Shown here one piece after another: positions 44,378 to 57,054 of a stretch of 64,000 nt of DNA (position 1 is the first letter of the stretch; the number at the start of each line of letters is the position of its first letter). Where the stretch lies: assembly GCA_037893225.1 (NCBI GenBank), contig JAZGUH010000259.1:496001-560000 (forward strand), written 5' to 3'. The position numbers were made by a program, and so were the translations under genes. The notes below the pieces were generated by a model. It did not search any database. It worked only from the letters and a program-made list of their open reading frames with translations, and was not told the DNA's origin. The stretch is from Hippasteria phrygiana. Taxonomy: Eukaryota; Echinodermata; Asteroidea; Valvatida; Goniasteridae.

Positions 44378-44467
44378 GGCTCAATTTTACGGAGCCGCTT
44401 AGCGAAAAGAAAATGCTCAGCAAATTTTCAGCAGATTTTTGTGCTAAGCGGCTCCATGGAATCGGCC
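44378..44467. mobile_element. Short MITE, GGCTCAATTT ends
   Basis: The ends ggctcaattttacggagccg and cggctccatggaatcggcc form a long inverted repeat, with cttagcgaaaa inside. It is related to the 248-bp element at 54237-54484. No target duplication was seen. Confidence 0.7.
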
Positions 44468-47400
44468 TCATTACAAATGGTACCCTCCTCACAAAAACCA
44501 GGCTACCAATATCAACGGTGTCATTCAGACGGGGGGATAACTCCACCTAAAAAAAGTTGTCGTTGGAAGGAAATATAGCTCTCTCTTTTAGCCAGCTCCT
44601 GTGGCAAGCCAGCTCTGGGGCTAGCCAGTTTCGGGGCTAGCCAGTTTCGGGGCTAGCCCCGAAAATTTGTAGGGCTAGCCCTGCTTTCAGCTCAGCGGGA
44701 CTTCTTTTTACGACCTAGCTCCACCATAATTAGTCGTTTGGATGCAACTGACCTAGCCCTCACTGACAGGTACATGTACCGTCACCCCATGAACACATAT
44801 TACGTAACATATTTGGAGACCTTTTAGCTCCAATGCAAGCTCCGGAGCTAACTATCATTGTATGAACGTGAGCACCAGGGCACATTTTAGATTTTATCAC
44901 TAGCTCTACGGAACCCCCGTTGAGTTCATTAATTGAAAAAGAGCTAGCTCAAAAGCTGCCCTCCGTCTGAACCTACCCAAAGTGATGCACACAGAAACTG
45001 CACAGACCTATTACGGACTCTTGCAATTCCTACATAAAAACCACGCTAAATAAACAGAGCTCTTATTATATACATGTACACGACTGCGTCCTCTACGAGG
45101 CACGGATTAACACAAACGGACCTTGAAAGAACAACCAAACACTAAAAAAACAAGTAAAGAAAAAGTACATGCTTTGAGCATGACGACACAAGTAATACAA
45201 CACATAGAGATTTCAAGTTTTAAAAGATGCCTTTTTAAAATACACATACATTTTTATTTTCTGTAAATTTACATACATGTGTCTGTTTAGTGGCAGCTGC
45301 AGAGAAATTCTAGGCACGGATGAAAGCTTATTACAAGCCATTTAAAAAATAAATTGGTTTATTATCAGCGACATACATTTTGATGGATTCCTTCAAAAGA
45401 AATTGCAGTAGTTTGTGTTTTAAAAGTGAACGATACTCTCTGCGTGTTGTAAAATTATCACCAAAAATGTCACTATATTTTGCGTACTTGGAATCCGAAC
45501 TGCCTCACTACATTTCTGCATTATGTACAGAGGAACCCTCTGGGCCTCAGATCCCTGAATTAGGAAAAGGTCAACGAAGGAAAACCCCAATCTTGTTTTT
45601 TTTACAGCCTTATGCATGAATGGAACTGTGAAACACATGATGACACACTGTTCCTATAAAAAGACTGCAGGACGGAGCACACGAGGAGCACATGATATGC
45701 ATATGCAGGGTGGGCACAGTTTCTGAAATAAAAAAAAAAAATATGGGGGCATACTCATGACATTTTTTGTCGGTGAACAATCTCGAAGACAAATTTTTTT
45801 TGGGTAAAGCTCATGCTAGTTTTGTTCACTTTTGGTGTGTGAAGTCACTGAAAATTGTATTTCACATATGTGTACTAAGAAAAAATTGTTCACTACATGG
45901 TTTTACAACAGGAAAAAGAACAAAATCTTGGGTCCCTGGTGTAAAGTATAACATGCTTCACCATTAAGTTGAAAAAATATGTATTCAGATGATTGTGAAC
46001 AAGCATGGAGATTGTGAGACGTGTGTTATCCCAACAGCTCTCAATATCCCACACATGCACTCTTTGAGCGGACACAATTCATTGACAAGACATATCAGCA
46101 CAATATACACGATGGCTGCACATGTTTTCAATTGATCCTTACTCATAGTTTAACCGGGAACCTTGGCAAGTGAGTCAACTGGACATCTGCTAGTTTTGTA
46201 ACCCTGGTTATGAGCGTTGCTAGGCAATCAAAGGTTAACAAACCTGAAAAACCTTGATCCCAGGGTAAGACGAGAATATGGTTTGGATAACCACAAGATT
46301 GGGATGGGAGTTGGCAAATGTCAGTTTAAGTACTTCCAATTCTCAAACAAGAAGCAACAAATATAAAGTTCTGAACCTGTAACCATTCAAATTTTTTCAA
46401 ATAGAAACAAAATACATTTCAAGACAAATCGAATGGTCATCTTTAACAGTTAAGTTTTAGAAGTTTCAGTTTAAATTATGACAAAATGGAGGAAATTTAA
46501 CTTTTCAACAACTTTCCAGGCCTAATGATTATGTAACAGACCAAACCATTAACCATTCCCCCTTGACATATTTACTAAACAAAGCCACACAGGCAATATG
46601 CCGGTCACTTCTGTCAGACTTTTGTCCGGCCACAGCTGCAACTATAAAAGTGTTTCAGAGCAAAAAACAATTTCGACAGCTTCTGCTGGCTTTATTGCAA
46701 GCCGGCATTAACAAAACTCGGCATACATTTTACAATAATGTTCACTGGACTAGCCACAACTGTATTAAAAATATTCTTTGACCTACGCGTACCCATTCTC
46801 TTATTAAAACAAATGACAGACGGAATAGACTCATTAATAAGAATACACTCAACAAACCTACATGTATCGGCAATCCCAACATGTATACAATTACAACACT
46901 TCTTTCTGTCCAATTTCTTTTTACACTGCTTTAAGTTTGAATTTATGATACATTCATGTCAAGAAAAACAACAAAACCATGCTTTATAAATCATTCTTCC
47001 ATCTCTGCCTTTTCTGGTAAAAAATTCACGTATCTAAAATAAAACAATTTGTAATATATTTACTGATATACAACCTTTTTTCGAAACATCTTTCAAACCT
47101 TACAACAGGCACATCTTGAACACTTTTATTGTTGTGATTTTGACAATCTCATTTCTGCAGCCGACTTCTTGAAACATTCCGCACGTACGCGGCATTTCAT
47201 TGTACCCCATGAAATGCGACGCTAAAGTTATCCCGTGAGCACGAGTCAACCATGGAAAATGTTGTGCTTGTCGCATCCATGAGGCTCAAAGGCTGGCCTG
47301 TGCAAGCAAGAAAATGAATATCTTCCAGGAAACTTGACTAACTATTAAAATTTAAATACAATTCATTTATCATTTTCAGATCTCCTCATTTCTGATTGAA

Positions 47401-49246
47401 ACCGACATTATGCTGAAAGCAGTTGCATCAGGAGAGCAAAACAGAAACAAAGTTCTCAAATTGTCATGTTTGTCAATAAATATTCACTTAATTTTCTGTG
47501 TTTAACGGATACATTCAGACTAAAAGCGAGGGCAATAAGTTTTTCTTCACCCGTTTACGCCCACTCTCGGTGAATAAAAAACATGTTTTAATGTTCTGGT
47601 AATAACATGTGCAATGTGAAGTCGAATATGAACCACCTACTATGGGATAAAATTCAACCGTTGTTGCTATGGAATTGACCAATCAGGATCAAGGATTCAA
47701 GTTTGCTGGAAGATAAAGTATTTTATAAGTTTCAAGAAATTGGCTGCTAACATCGGAAGCCCTCTTCAACCTTTCACTAACACACATTTTATTTATAATT
47801 ATTCGCCCCTTTTCTTACAAAGTACACACGGTTTATTCACTTTAGCCGCACTTTTCCTTTCCCCTGGTTTCCCAGGATTTTTTTTTCTCAAGAACTTCTT
47901 AAAGCTTTCACAAGCCATTTCCAGTTTTATCCTGAAAATTGTGAGTTTTTTTCTGACCCTTTTTTCTGAACTTTTCCCTCGACTTTTTTCTCTTTCGATT
48001 CTGACATCGACCTACACAATTCTTACATATTCATGTAAACCTTCAGGATTATTTTAAAGGTGTGTAACAAAGATATACAACAAGAATTCATTCTAACAAC
48101 CATAATTTCTACTCATGTGCTTCAACACCTAAAGAAATCGTTCCTCAAAGTTTCCATAAAATTTCGTTCTGGGTTTTTAATGTGAAAGTAAATCCAAAAA
48201 AGGGAACTCTCTACTCACATTACCAGTACGCATTCTTCACCGAGATGTTCCCCAGCGACATTGAATAAATAAATAATGTTATCGGTGCTTTTTCTATCAC
48301 ACAGACACACAATGTCGTGTTTTACTACACAAGCTATTCCTTCCATTGTTCCCATTGTTTGTACTTAAACATTTTCTCAACAAGTCCCATAAGGTTTGTA
48401 CATGAACACTACCGAGGACTTGGGCTCAGGTCCTCAGTTGTATTGTAATCACTAATCCCCTATTGTCCCAAGTCCTCAGACGTAATGGATAACCTGTGCA
48501 AATACGTGTACACAAAACAGTTCACATCACTGCGATTGCTTTAAAAATTAGTAAACCACATGGGATAAAATTTCAACGACACCAGAAAGATGAACAGGAG
48601 ATACATCTGTAGAAGCAGAATTGAGAACAATTCTGTAGTTTTGAAATTCCTGAACAAACCACATGTACACACTTTTTATAAAGTTCTGTACCGCAAACAC
48701 GTTCACTAGTCACCCTTTTTAAAAACAAATTTAAAAAGTGTTTCTGTAACCAGGACAGCTGCAACATAACAGCCATGCATGTACATGTACTATGTATCTT
48801 GTAGTTTTTTGTACACAAGGAAAATATAAACCATACAAACATTGTCTATTGTTAAAGATATACCGTCCCTGCCCTTCAACAAAAGTACTTTTTTCTTCCA
48901 TGTTTTATTTTAATGAAAAAAATACCTACTTCTTGCTATTCTGGGCGTCTACAACCCTCCAAAAAGGCCTTTATTCTTGTTTGCTTTCAGGCATTTAATA
49001 ATGCACACGAAGATATGCCCAAATTATAGGTCACAAATAATTCAGTATCTGTAACGAAATTATTCAATAACGAAGCGTGGGCGGGTCTTTCTTTCAATGT
49101 TTCATTCAAAAGTAAATAACTTTGAATTGCTATAAAAATAGCAATAAAAAAAGGAAACGGAGTAAAACTTGAAAGAGCACGAACAGTATATCTTTAAGTA
49201 ATGGGAAAGTCTGAGGCTGGTAGTAGTTTCTAGATCCTTGTTGGTG

Positions 49247-49302
49247 TAGATAACTTGAACAAGATAACTTGAACAAGATAACTTGCCTCAAGATAACTTG
49301 AA
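49247..49302. repeat. Short tandem repeat, gataacttgaacaa
   Basis: About four imperfect copies of a 14-bp unit in direct orientation. The unit contains the acttg word also seen in the hAT MITEs, but no terminal repeats surround it. Confidence 0.75.
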
Positions 49303-50618
49303 CATTTGCAAACTAAAAAAGTAAAATATTTCATCGCACAGACAACTGAGATTCAAAAGAGAAACGGAGAAAAACTCAATTGTTATGATCTGATTTCTTT
49401 CAATCACTTTGGCTGCTTGAAACTTTTCAAAAAGTTTGGATGTAAAACAGTATAATTTAACAGGTGGCACAGTTTTTAAACACCACAGCTACTTCCATAA
49501 GATTATAACGATAAAGTAAAATATTTGACCTTTTAAAAATATTTATTGCTAAAATTCATTTTAATAAACATCTGCATGAGCTGTCCGGGAATTTTTTTAA
49601 GTGAAACAAACTTTCAGTAAATCACCCAAAAAAAGAATCAAAAAAAATCAGAAAATCAAAATTAAACAGAAATGCTTAATATTCAGCCTTTAAAAAGGTG
49701 AAAAAAATGTACAAATGACTGAAATCCTAAAATATGATTTGCTCTCGATGTTGTATAAACTTCAGGAACCTTTGGTTTGTAATCGGCTGCCACACATTGT
49801 ATATTGAACTCAAAAAATATTTGAGGCTTTGCCTAAAATGTTACTCTTCTCGACATGGCACTAGGCACAGTGGTAAAAAAATAAAAAAACATGCTTAATT
49901 AGATGGGACTCGAACCATGTATGGAATTGTAAGCTTGTGATTTTTTCCAAAGCTCTCTGAAAGCACTGAACATGCAGTGCTTAATACCACACAGGCAAGG
50001 GCAAAAAATCTTGTTACAAATAAAGTTACCTCATCCCGACACAAATTCTAAATTTGATTTAAATAACTCTTGCAAGCAACACCATGCTATTAAAGGTACA
50101 GTTAATATTCGTTCAAGATTCTTACATGCACCTTGAACTGGTGGTTTGTATGGACTACCTTTTCTAAGAATCAGAGAGGACAAGAGGGGGGGGGGGGGGA
50201 GATCACAGAAATTGGTTACCACAATGTTATTTCACAGACTACTGGCTTCTGTCTACATAAACATTCTTCATCGTAATAATTTCCGAATGTGTTATTCAAT
50301 ACAAGCAAGCAAAGGCTCTTAGAGGATTTTCCCTGGTGTAGTTAAACTCACTGTTTTGTTATGAGGTTGAAGATGTTTGAAATTTTTACAATTTTCTTTT
50401 CTATAAGCACATAAAAAGTGGAAAGCTTTTCCAAAATCCCTTTTAATTGTTAGGCATTGCGCCCTGCTAGCTTTAAAGCACTTTGAAGTGTTTCAGTGAT
50501 ATATTTCTACAATTGTGAAATGATCCTCGGAAAAAGAAAAACAAATCAGGATAATCATTCATCAGCTCTTGGTGAAACAGTTCCACATCCTACGAGACAT
50601 ATTACATGTAGATTCTGT

Positions 50619-50684
50619 CTTTATAACAGATTTGTTCAGTGCAAAATTCAAGGTTTTCAATTAGTGAATTTTCAGGTGACCATG
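50619..50684 (+). repeat. 66-bp segment duplicated at 51139-51204
   Basis: It runs from ctttataacagatttgttca to caggtgaccatg without a mismatch to the second copy 520 bp downstream. The second copy lies inside the hAT MITE at 51035-51324. Confidence 0.92.
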
Positions 50685-51034
50685 TACATGTACATGTATG
50701 ACACAGCACACTAGACATGAGCAAGGTTCTTTCACAATGTATTTTCGAGGTTAAACAATCACTGGACGCGTGCATAATTAGAGTCTGCAGAATCAAGATT
50801 AAAGGGACCTTACAATTGGATTTATATCACGTATACATGAAAGACAGAATTATTTCCAGATTCTTGCAAGTTTTCTTTGCAGCAATTCTAGGGAGTAACT
50901 GAAAAATTATTGGAGTTTCAAGTTTATGCAAATTTTATATTCATGAGGCAAAGCATGATGTCATTGGAGAAACAACGATAGTGTCTCAATAGCTTTTGTG
51001 TACAAAAAAAATATGAAATATTCTGAATGCGTTC

Positions 51035-51324
51035 CAGAGTTGTAATTGAGTCCCTTGCAAGTTCTTTCGCAAGTCCAGTCCGAAGTCCTTTCCTTAAGCC
51101 GGTCACAAGTAACTGGATAAACAATGACAAAGGAATGCCTTTATAACAGATTTGTTCAGTGCAAAATTCAAGGTTTTCAATTAGTGAATTTTCAGGTGAC
51201 CATGAATAGCTTGTGATTGGGATTAGGACTGAAGGGCTTGTGATGAACTTGCAGGGACTTGTGATGGACTGGACGGCTTGTGATTGACTTGCAGGGACTT
51301 GTGATAGACTCGACTCCATCCCTG
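51035..51324. mobile_element. hAT-type MITE, 290 bp, with a captured 66-bp segment
   Basis: The ends CAGAGTTGTAATTGAGTC and gactcgactccatccctg are imperfect inverted repeats. The flanks are ATGCGTTC on both sides (51027-51034 and 51325-51332). Subterminal aagtcc/gcaagt words on the left and gacttg/cttgtgat words on the right repeat the style of the other hAT MITEs. Bases 51139-51204 are identical to 50619-50684, which lies outside the element. Confidence 0.9.
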
Positions 51325-54236
51325 ATGCGTTCATGTACAAGGTTCCATGTTAAAGTTAATTTCCATATTACATACGTGTAGTTCATTTTGAATCCATTCT
51401 AGCCAACATTTCTTGAAAACTTTGATGGGTTAGGGAGCATTTCATATTGTCCAGATTACGGTATTGATTTTGGTACCGCCATTTTTCTTTGCGGCCTTGC
51501 ATTCTGTACCTCAGACCTTGCTGATTAATAGGAAGCCAGGCAGCTTCAAACTCACTCATTATATCAGCCAGCTGGGAGTTAATACTTGTACCGCAAAAAC
51601 GAAAAACAAAAACAGGTACCGTTATTGATACCGTTTTCTGAAAATATGCAATGATCCCTTATTTTGGAAGGAATATTTTAGTACTGTTATTATTATACTC
51701 TTTTGACAAGGAGTTCCTGCTTTTACTAAACTCAAAAAGCACCCCCTTGCACGAGTTAACTGGGAAGATTTTAAGAAATGGAAAACATTAATTAGACCAT
51801 GGTTGAATAGTAGTTGAATGGTTTAGGTGTGAAAACAAGTTTAAATAGGACATCAATTGCATGGTTCCCTTAAAGGTAATGTATAACATTTGCAAACATA
51901 AAAAAACTGAATTATTATGAAATACCTTACTTGGCTGTCAGTAAATAATAGTCTCAAGCATCCTGTGAAATCATGGCGCCTGGTGGAATTTTTGTATCAG
52001 TTTCCAACGATGGTCGGCTGATCGTCATTGGAAATAGTCAAGTTAAACCTGATAATTCCCTGACGTCTATAAATTCCTCCGTTTGTCTGAAGTAGGATCA
52101 GGGAACCAGATTACAAGAACAGCATTTCCCAACATCTATGCACACAAAACTTTAAACAGGTCAGTGTTACAGTATGCATTATTAGAGAATCTTGATGATC
52201 TTGGTTAATTTGGTAATTTTTGTTTACAGAAATGTAAACTTTTCAAAAAAAACAGAAAATTTTCGGGAAGTTACTTTATCTGGCTGCAAAATAATATCAA
52301 TCCAGTTAATAACATCAGTTCGGTTGAAATGATAACCGAGTCTACAACGGTTTTACATGACATGCTTTATTGCCCGTATTGGATTCTGACCAACTTATTA
52401 TGAGCCTGTATCGGGCTAATCATTGTTCCAGTTTGGGCATCAGTAATTGGGCAATAGCGCATGTACATGTACATGTACATGTAGAAATCGGCATTTTTAA
52501 GAGCTTGAAAATCAACTTTCCCCCAAGTAAAAAATTGTAAAAAAATGTTTGTGTGTGTTCAGGGCAACCATATAAAGGTTTCCGAGTAGAAATTCTCGGT
52601 TGTTTACTAAAATGTCAGGGTTGGGCATTTTTCATGTCAATTCTTACTGGACTACTTGTCTAGGACTATAGAATTTGAGACTGAATTTCATGTATATTTT
52701 TTAAAGAAAAAACAAACAAACAAACCATGAATTAAAATGCTCACATTAGTCAATATTTGCTGTTACCCATACAGTGCATACATCGGCTGCTATGCCTGCA
52801 TGTGCACATTTGCCTCCATTGTTCAAGACCTAAAAATAGCAAGTCTCATTTTATTGAATTTCCAAAAGGTTGAATTTTTTTATTACAGGAGTAATTCATT
52901 TAGAGTGGGTTTGGAGTAGGCACAAGGAAATTGCTCTGACACTTATTCACGATAAAGCCAAAATGGTGTTTGGGTAATTGCAGCTTTAGTAAGCGACTGA
53001 CTGGATTTGCAGCGAACAATTTGACAATCGTGGTTCCTTATAATATTAAATGTATCTCTGTCCTTCCAATCATGAAGCGGCAGAATGATTTCGATCTTGT
53101 CTGTGGAAACCTCGCCCCAGCTGTTGAGGGGAAAAATTCAATAATGGATGAAAAGCACTTTGGTTTCGTATGATCCATTTGTGTACACGAAAATTAGGCG
53201 ATTCTCTCATAAATTGGCATGGCCTAGAATGTTAATTCTTCAAATAAATAATTGCAAAAAGTTTCACAAAGTGTTACATATTTTGTGTGAAAAAAAATAT
53301 TCCATTTTAGTCAGAATGCAAGTTACTGACCACAGATTTACACGAAAAAAAAAAAATCAAGATACTTCTGGAAAAATTAAATTGCATATCCTGCGCAAAT
53401 TGTAAAATTGCCGCAAAACATAGTGGTCCGAGTGATGCACAGCATACCTGCACATGTTAACATGGTTTCTTGACGCCGAGTATTTCAGCTTTCTAGAAAA
53501 TACATGTACCTATTTATAGTGGAAATATTAAACAACTTTCAGAGGATAAAAGGCCAATATAACTGTAATGAAGTGAAAATGGTTCTGCCAATTCACTAAG
53601 CTTTGCCACATCCAATTTGTATATATAGAACACTGGGCAAGCTGTTTCAATACTTAAAAAAAGAGGATTTCTCAGGGAAAAAATTCTTGATAGTTTTGGG
53701 TCTGAAAAAAATGCAGCATTAGTAAATACACATGTAAGTTTCTGTGTTGTAATATATGAAACCAAGTCCTGAAGTTTCACAACAGTAGATCTTAATGCAA
53801 TGCTGCTATACAAATATCGATAAGTCCTTTAAAAAATAAAAATAATTCAGAGTAAAGACAGCCCAATACCTTGAAAATATAATAGGACCATGGAAATGTT
53901 CCCAACCCATTCGTACTCTATAACATAAAATTCAGTGTAAGAAAAATAATTTGGGCATGAAAGGGTTAAAATATGTGAAATTTATCTTTAAAACACACTG
54001 CATACTGAGAAATTCACACCTAAAAGCTGTGTTATACAGACGCCAATTTCACAGAGCTGCTGTGCACAAGAATTTGCTTGGCATGAAAAGTCTTCCTTGG
54101 TAAAACCAGGCTTGCCAACCAAATGTTCATGTGATGTATTCAGTTGAACGCCACTATAACGAACATCACAGGAATCACAAAAAATGTTCACTTTAGTGGT
54201 CATTCGTTAGACATGTAGTGAATAATGTTATGTACT

Positions 54237-54484
54237 GGGCCCAATTTCATGGCTCTGCTTACCGTTAGCGAAAAATCCCCGCTTACTGTAGCAGAAAATT
54301 GTGCTTACGGCAAGCATATTTCACGCGTTAGCGGGGAATTTTGGCTCCTGAGCATGTGTACATCCCGTAACTAAGGATTCTGTGCTTACAGGGTTAGCGC
54401 AGAATTTTTCTGCTAGCGCTGTTAGCGCAAAAGGTGATCGTAAGCGCGGAAAGCTGTGGTTAGCAGAGCCATGAAATTGGGCCC
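54237..54484. mobile_element. MITE, 248 bp, GGGCCCAATTTCATGGCTCT ends
   Basis: The first 20 bases are exactly mirrored at the right end, with further ctgcttacc/ggttagcag pairing. The interior repeats gcttac/gttagcg words. An 8-bp target duplication is not preserved. Confidence 0.85.
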
Positions 54485-56382
54485 TGAATAACTCAGTTTG
54501 GAAGCCAAAGATGTTTAGTATAGCCGATTAATTTTCAGTACAGTGGTGTGCATTATCGGGAAAATCTACTGTAATGCTTGTGGCTGGTAGCCAGCTGTTA
54601 TTTGCTTAACATGAAAATGACATGGAGTTTTCACTAGTAACCTGTTTTTACTGAACAAGACTTTTGTGTGTAAATGGCTGCAGGTAAAATATACATGAAA
54701 GTGTACAAAAAAACCTGTCTTCCAAAATTTTGGAAGTTGAATTTTGAGTTGAATTACAATGTAATGAAATTTTAGGGAACATAAAGAACAAAATAAAAAC
54801 AAGGCGAGGGGAAATCACATTTCTAAACATAAATTTTGTCATTAGGACGACGAACTGTCAAATGACAATTACACTTGTGTCAACTAAGTGCATATTCTTT
54901 TTAAATCCAGTTTAGAGTCTCTGACATACACATTTTGGTAAAATTACATAAAACTTACTGAAATATTCCAGCAAGGAAGTTTTCACAACATGGTTAAATG
55001 CAAATCTCTTTCAAAAAGTGTGGTCTTTTGTTGTTTTGTTTTTTTGATATAATATTTGTCAGCTGTGCAAAAGAAACGGTAGAGTTACTATTAGGTGCAC
55101 TTATTTGCATGGATTTCTAACAATAGAAAAAACCCAAAAATTTCAAAAAATTTAATTTAAAATTTTCAAAAAACCATAAATGTCTTTAAATTGAAATACA
55201 CATAATTTTCTCTGTTTGAGGTACAATTTTAATTGTAATGATAATTTGAAAGTTTCATTTTTTAGCCGCGTCGCATCTCAGACGGGGCTCTATAAGCACT
55301 TAGCATTGTTCTTCTTCTTCTTGTGCCAAATTTGTTTAATCACGTGACAGTCACGTGACAGTTTTCCTCGACGAAACTCTCACACACGCAAAGCCTATGA
55401 GACCGCAGGCTGTACTGTGCATGTGTCTATGACGAAACTGTCACACACGCAAGTCACCAACGACGCGGCTCCTGCACGAATTCGTGCTTGTAACATTTGA
55501 AGCTTTTTAAGGGGCAACCTTCTTCAACAATGTATGACGGATTTATCCATCTTTCAAATGGCCAAAACTAGATGCATATCTAATCTATTTTATTTCATCT
55601 TACTGAAAAGCAATAAATGTCATTTCACTATGAACAAAAGAAAAACGGCGCACTAACAATGAACATCCATTGTTACTTGTTCACAGTGTTTGTAAGTACG
55701 ACTACGGACCAACACAATTCTGTGCATTTCTATGAAAATAGAATTCAATTCTTCAACTGTGTAATTAAGACTTTACTACTGAACGGTGGGAAAATTTAAC
55801 CAAAAAAGGAAACTGAATAAATATTCAATTAGCAAAAAGTACACAAATCTCTTATCATGCAGATTTTTTCTTTAAGAAAATAAAAATGCAAATTCGTCAT
55901 TAAAAAAAGTGAGTGGCACTAAATGTATCTTTTTTTTGGTAAAACACTAAAATTTGTACAGAAAGGTCAATGCTATTTTATTTTAGTTTAGGCACATTAC
56001 CAACAATGCCATTGCATCTCTGTCATTTTAGCGTTGCAAAATATACATGTACAATGTATCTGTAAAGCTTTTTGGTAGTGCCCAAGAAAAAAAACCTCTC
56101 ATAATTATTAACATGTTTTGATTAAATAGCCATTTTAAAATGGAATGTTCATGACTTATACCTTAAAAATATTAATAGGTTTGTAACTTACATGTTCTAT
56201 TGATGTTATATTTCCTGACGTTTACCACAAATGGCAAGGTTTCAAAGAAGCAAGAACAGTTTATAACACCTGAAAAAAAGTATGCCAAGCACCAGACTAA
56301 ATATACCTGGCCATCTAAATTTGTGTTCTCTTATATCCTAAGATTCAAGTCAACATTCTTAGGCAGAATAAAAGACGATTAA

Positions 56383-56526
56383 AACCCTAACCCTCCAGGG
56401 TATTTTGGCTAGAAACCCTGCCAGACGCATCAGATTGCATACTTTGTCACATTGACTTGTGTGCAGAGTGCAGCAAGGTCAAGCTGTCACCACAGATGCA
56501 CTGTGCTGCGTCTGGCAGGGTTAGGG
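56383..56526. mobile_element. TTAA-type MITE with telomere-like ends
   Basis: Left TTAA (56379-56382) then aaCCCTAACCCTCC; right GGGTTAGGG then TTAA (56527-56530). Inner arms aaccctgccagacgca and tgcgtctggcagggtt form a second inverted pair. Confidence 0.72.
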
Positions 56527-56983
56527 TTAAGTCTGGGCACCTTTAAACAATGTGGTTCCAGGAAAAAGATTTTTGTTCACTTTTAGCGCCGCCAAATAAA
56601 ACATCTCTTTGGTAAACACATGCTGTGATAATGGCAATGACTGGGCTAAAAAATATAAACACATTGTTGCGGTATACCATTTTAAGCCATACATTTATTT
56701 AGAAGCAAACTATTAAAGTTGACTCCTGTACATCTCTTAGGCTTCATCAAACAATGTGACAAAACCCTACAGAATGAGCTTTTGTTTTTTTGTTTTGTTC
56801 ATCACAAAGAATACACTGCTCCCTCTTGCCTTCGGTACAACCCCATTCACGTTTGGACATTGCAACCTTATGAAACAGTGTAAAGCCATCTTTTACAGCG
56901 ACTGACACGAGCTAAACCTCTGACTCGCTGTGTGGGATCTAGTCACAAATGTAACATTTCAATAATACAAACCCGTTTTTTTC

Positions 56984-56989
56984 TTTATT
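56984..56989 (-). promoter_or_regulatory. Possible MEN1 poly(A) signal
   Basis: The reverse strand reads AATAAA about 65 bp after the MEN1 stop codon. It is a match by motif and position only. Longer 3' ends are possible. Confidence 0.45.
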
Positions 56990-57054
56990 TAATAATTTGT
57001 CTTCCTTACATGTATGTTATTTTCCACCCAAGATCTTTCACAGGGATGAAGCCA

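Larger units (their letters stand above)
37155..45000. other. Intergenic DNA downstream of ANKEF1
   Basis: No gene is recognised. It contains the ANKEF1 poly(A) signal, a reverse SINE (37540-37690), MITEs at 38949-39156, 43166-43373 and 44378-44467, a GC-rich array (43503-43618), C or G runs at 39728-39748 and 41892-41907, the gaggacttggg repeat at 40946-41140, and a gctagcc-rich stretch at 44570-44970. Confidence 0.6.
45001..57054. other. AT-rich intergenic DNA or long MEN1 3' UTR
   Basis: I find no protein family in the open frames here. It is less repeat-dense than the rest of the window and could include a long 3' UTR of MEN1 (minus strand) or a non-coding transcript. Repeats seen: 49247-49302 (gataacttgaacaa tandem), a SINE relic at 49900-50010, a hAT MITE at 51035-51324, family R2 at 51385-51875, a GGGCCCAATTT MITE at 54237-54484, and a TTAA-like MITE at 56383-56526. 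Confidence 0.5.

Noticed and set aside
47740..48057. 105-residue hydrophobic open frame
   Set aside because: Low-complexity Phe/Leu/Ser composition, no family resemblance, no splice support.
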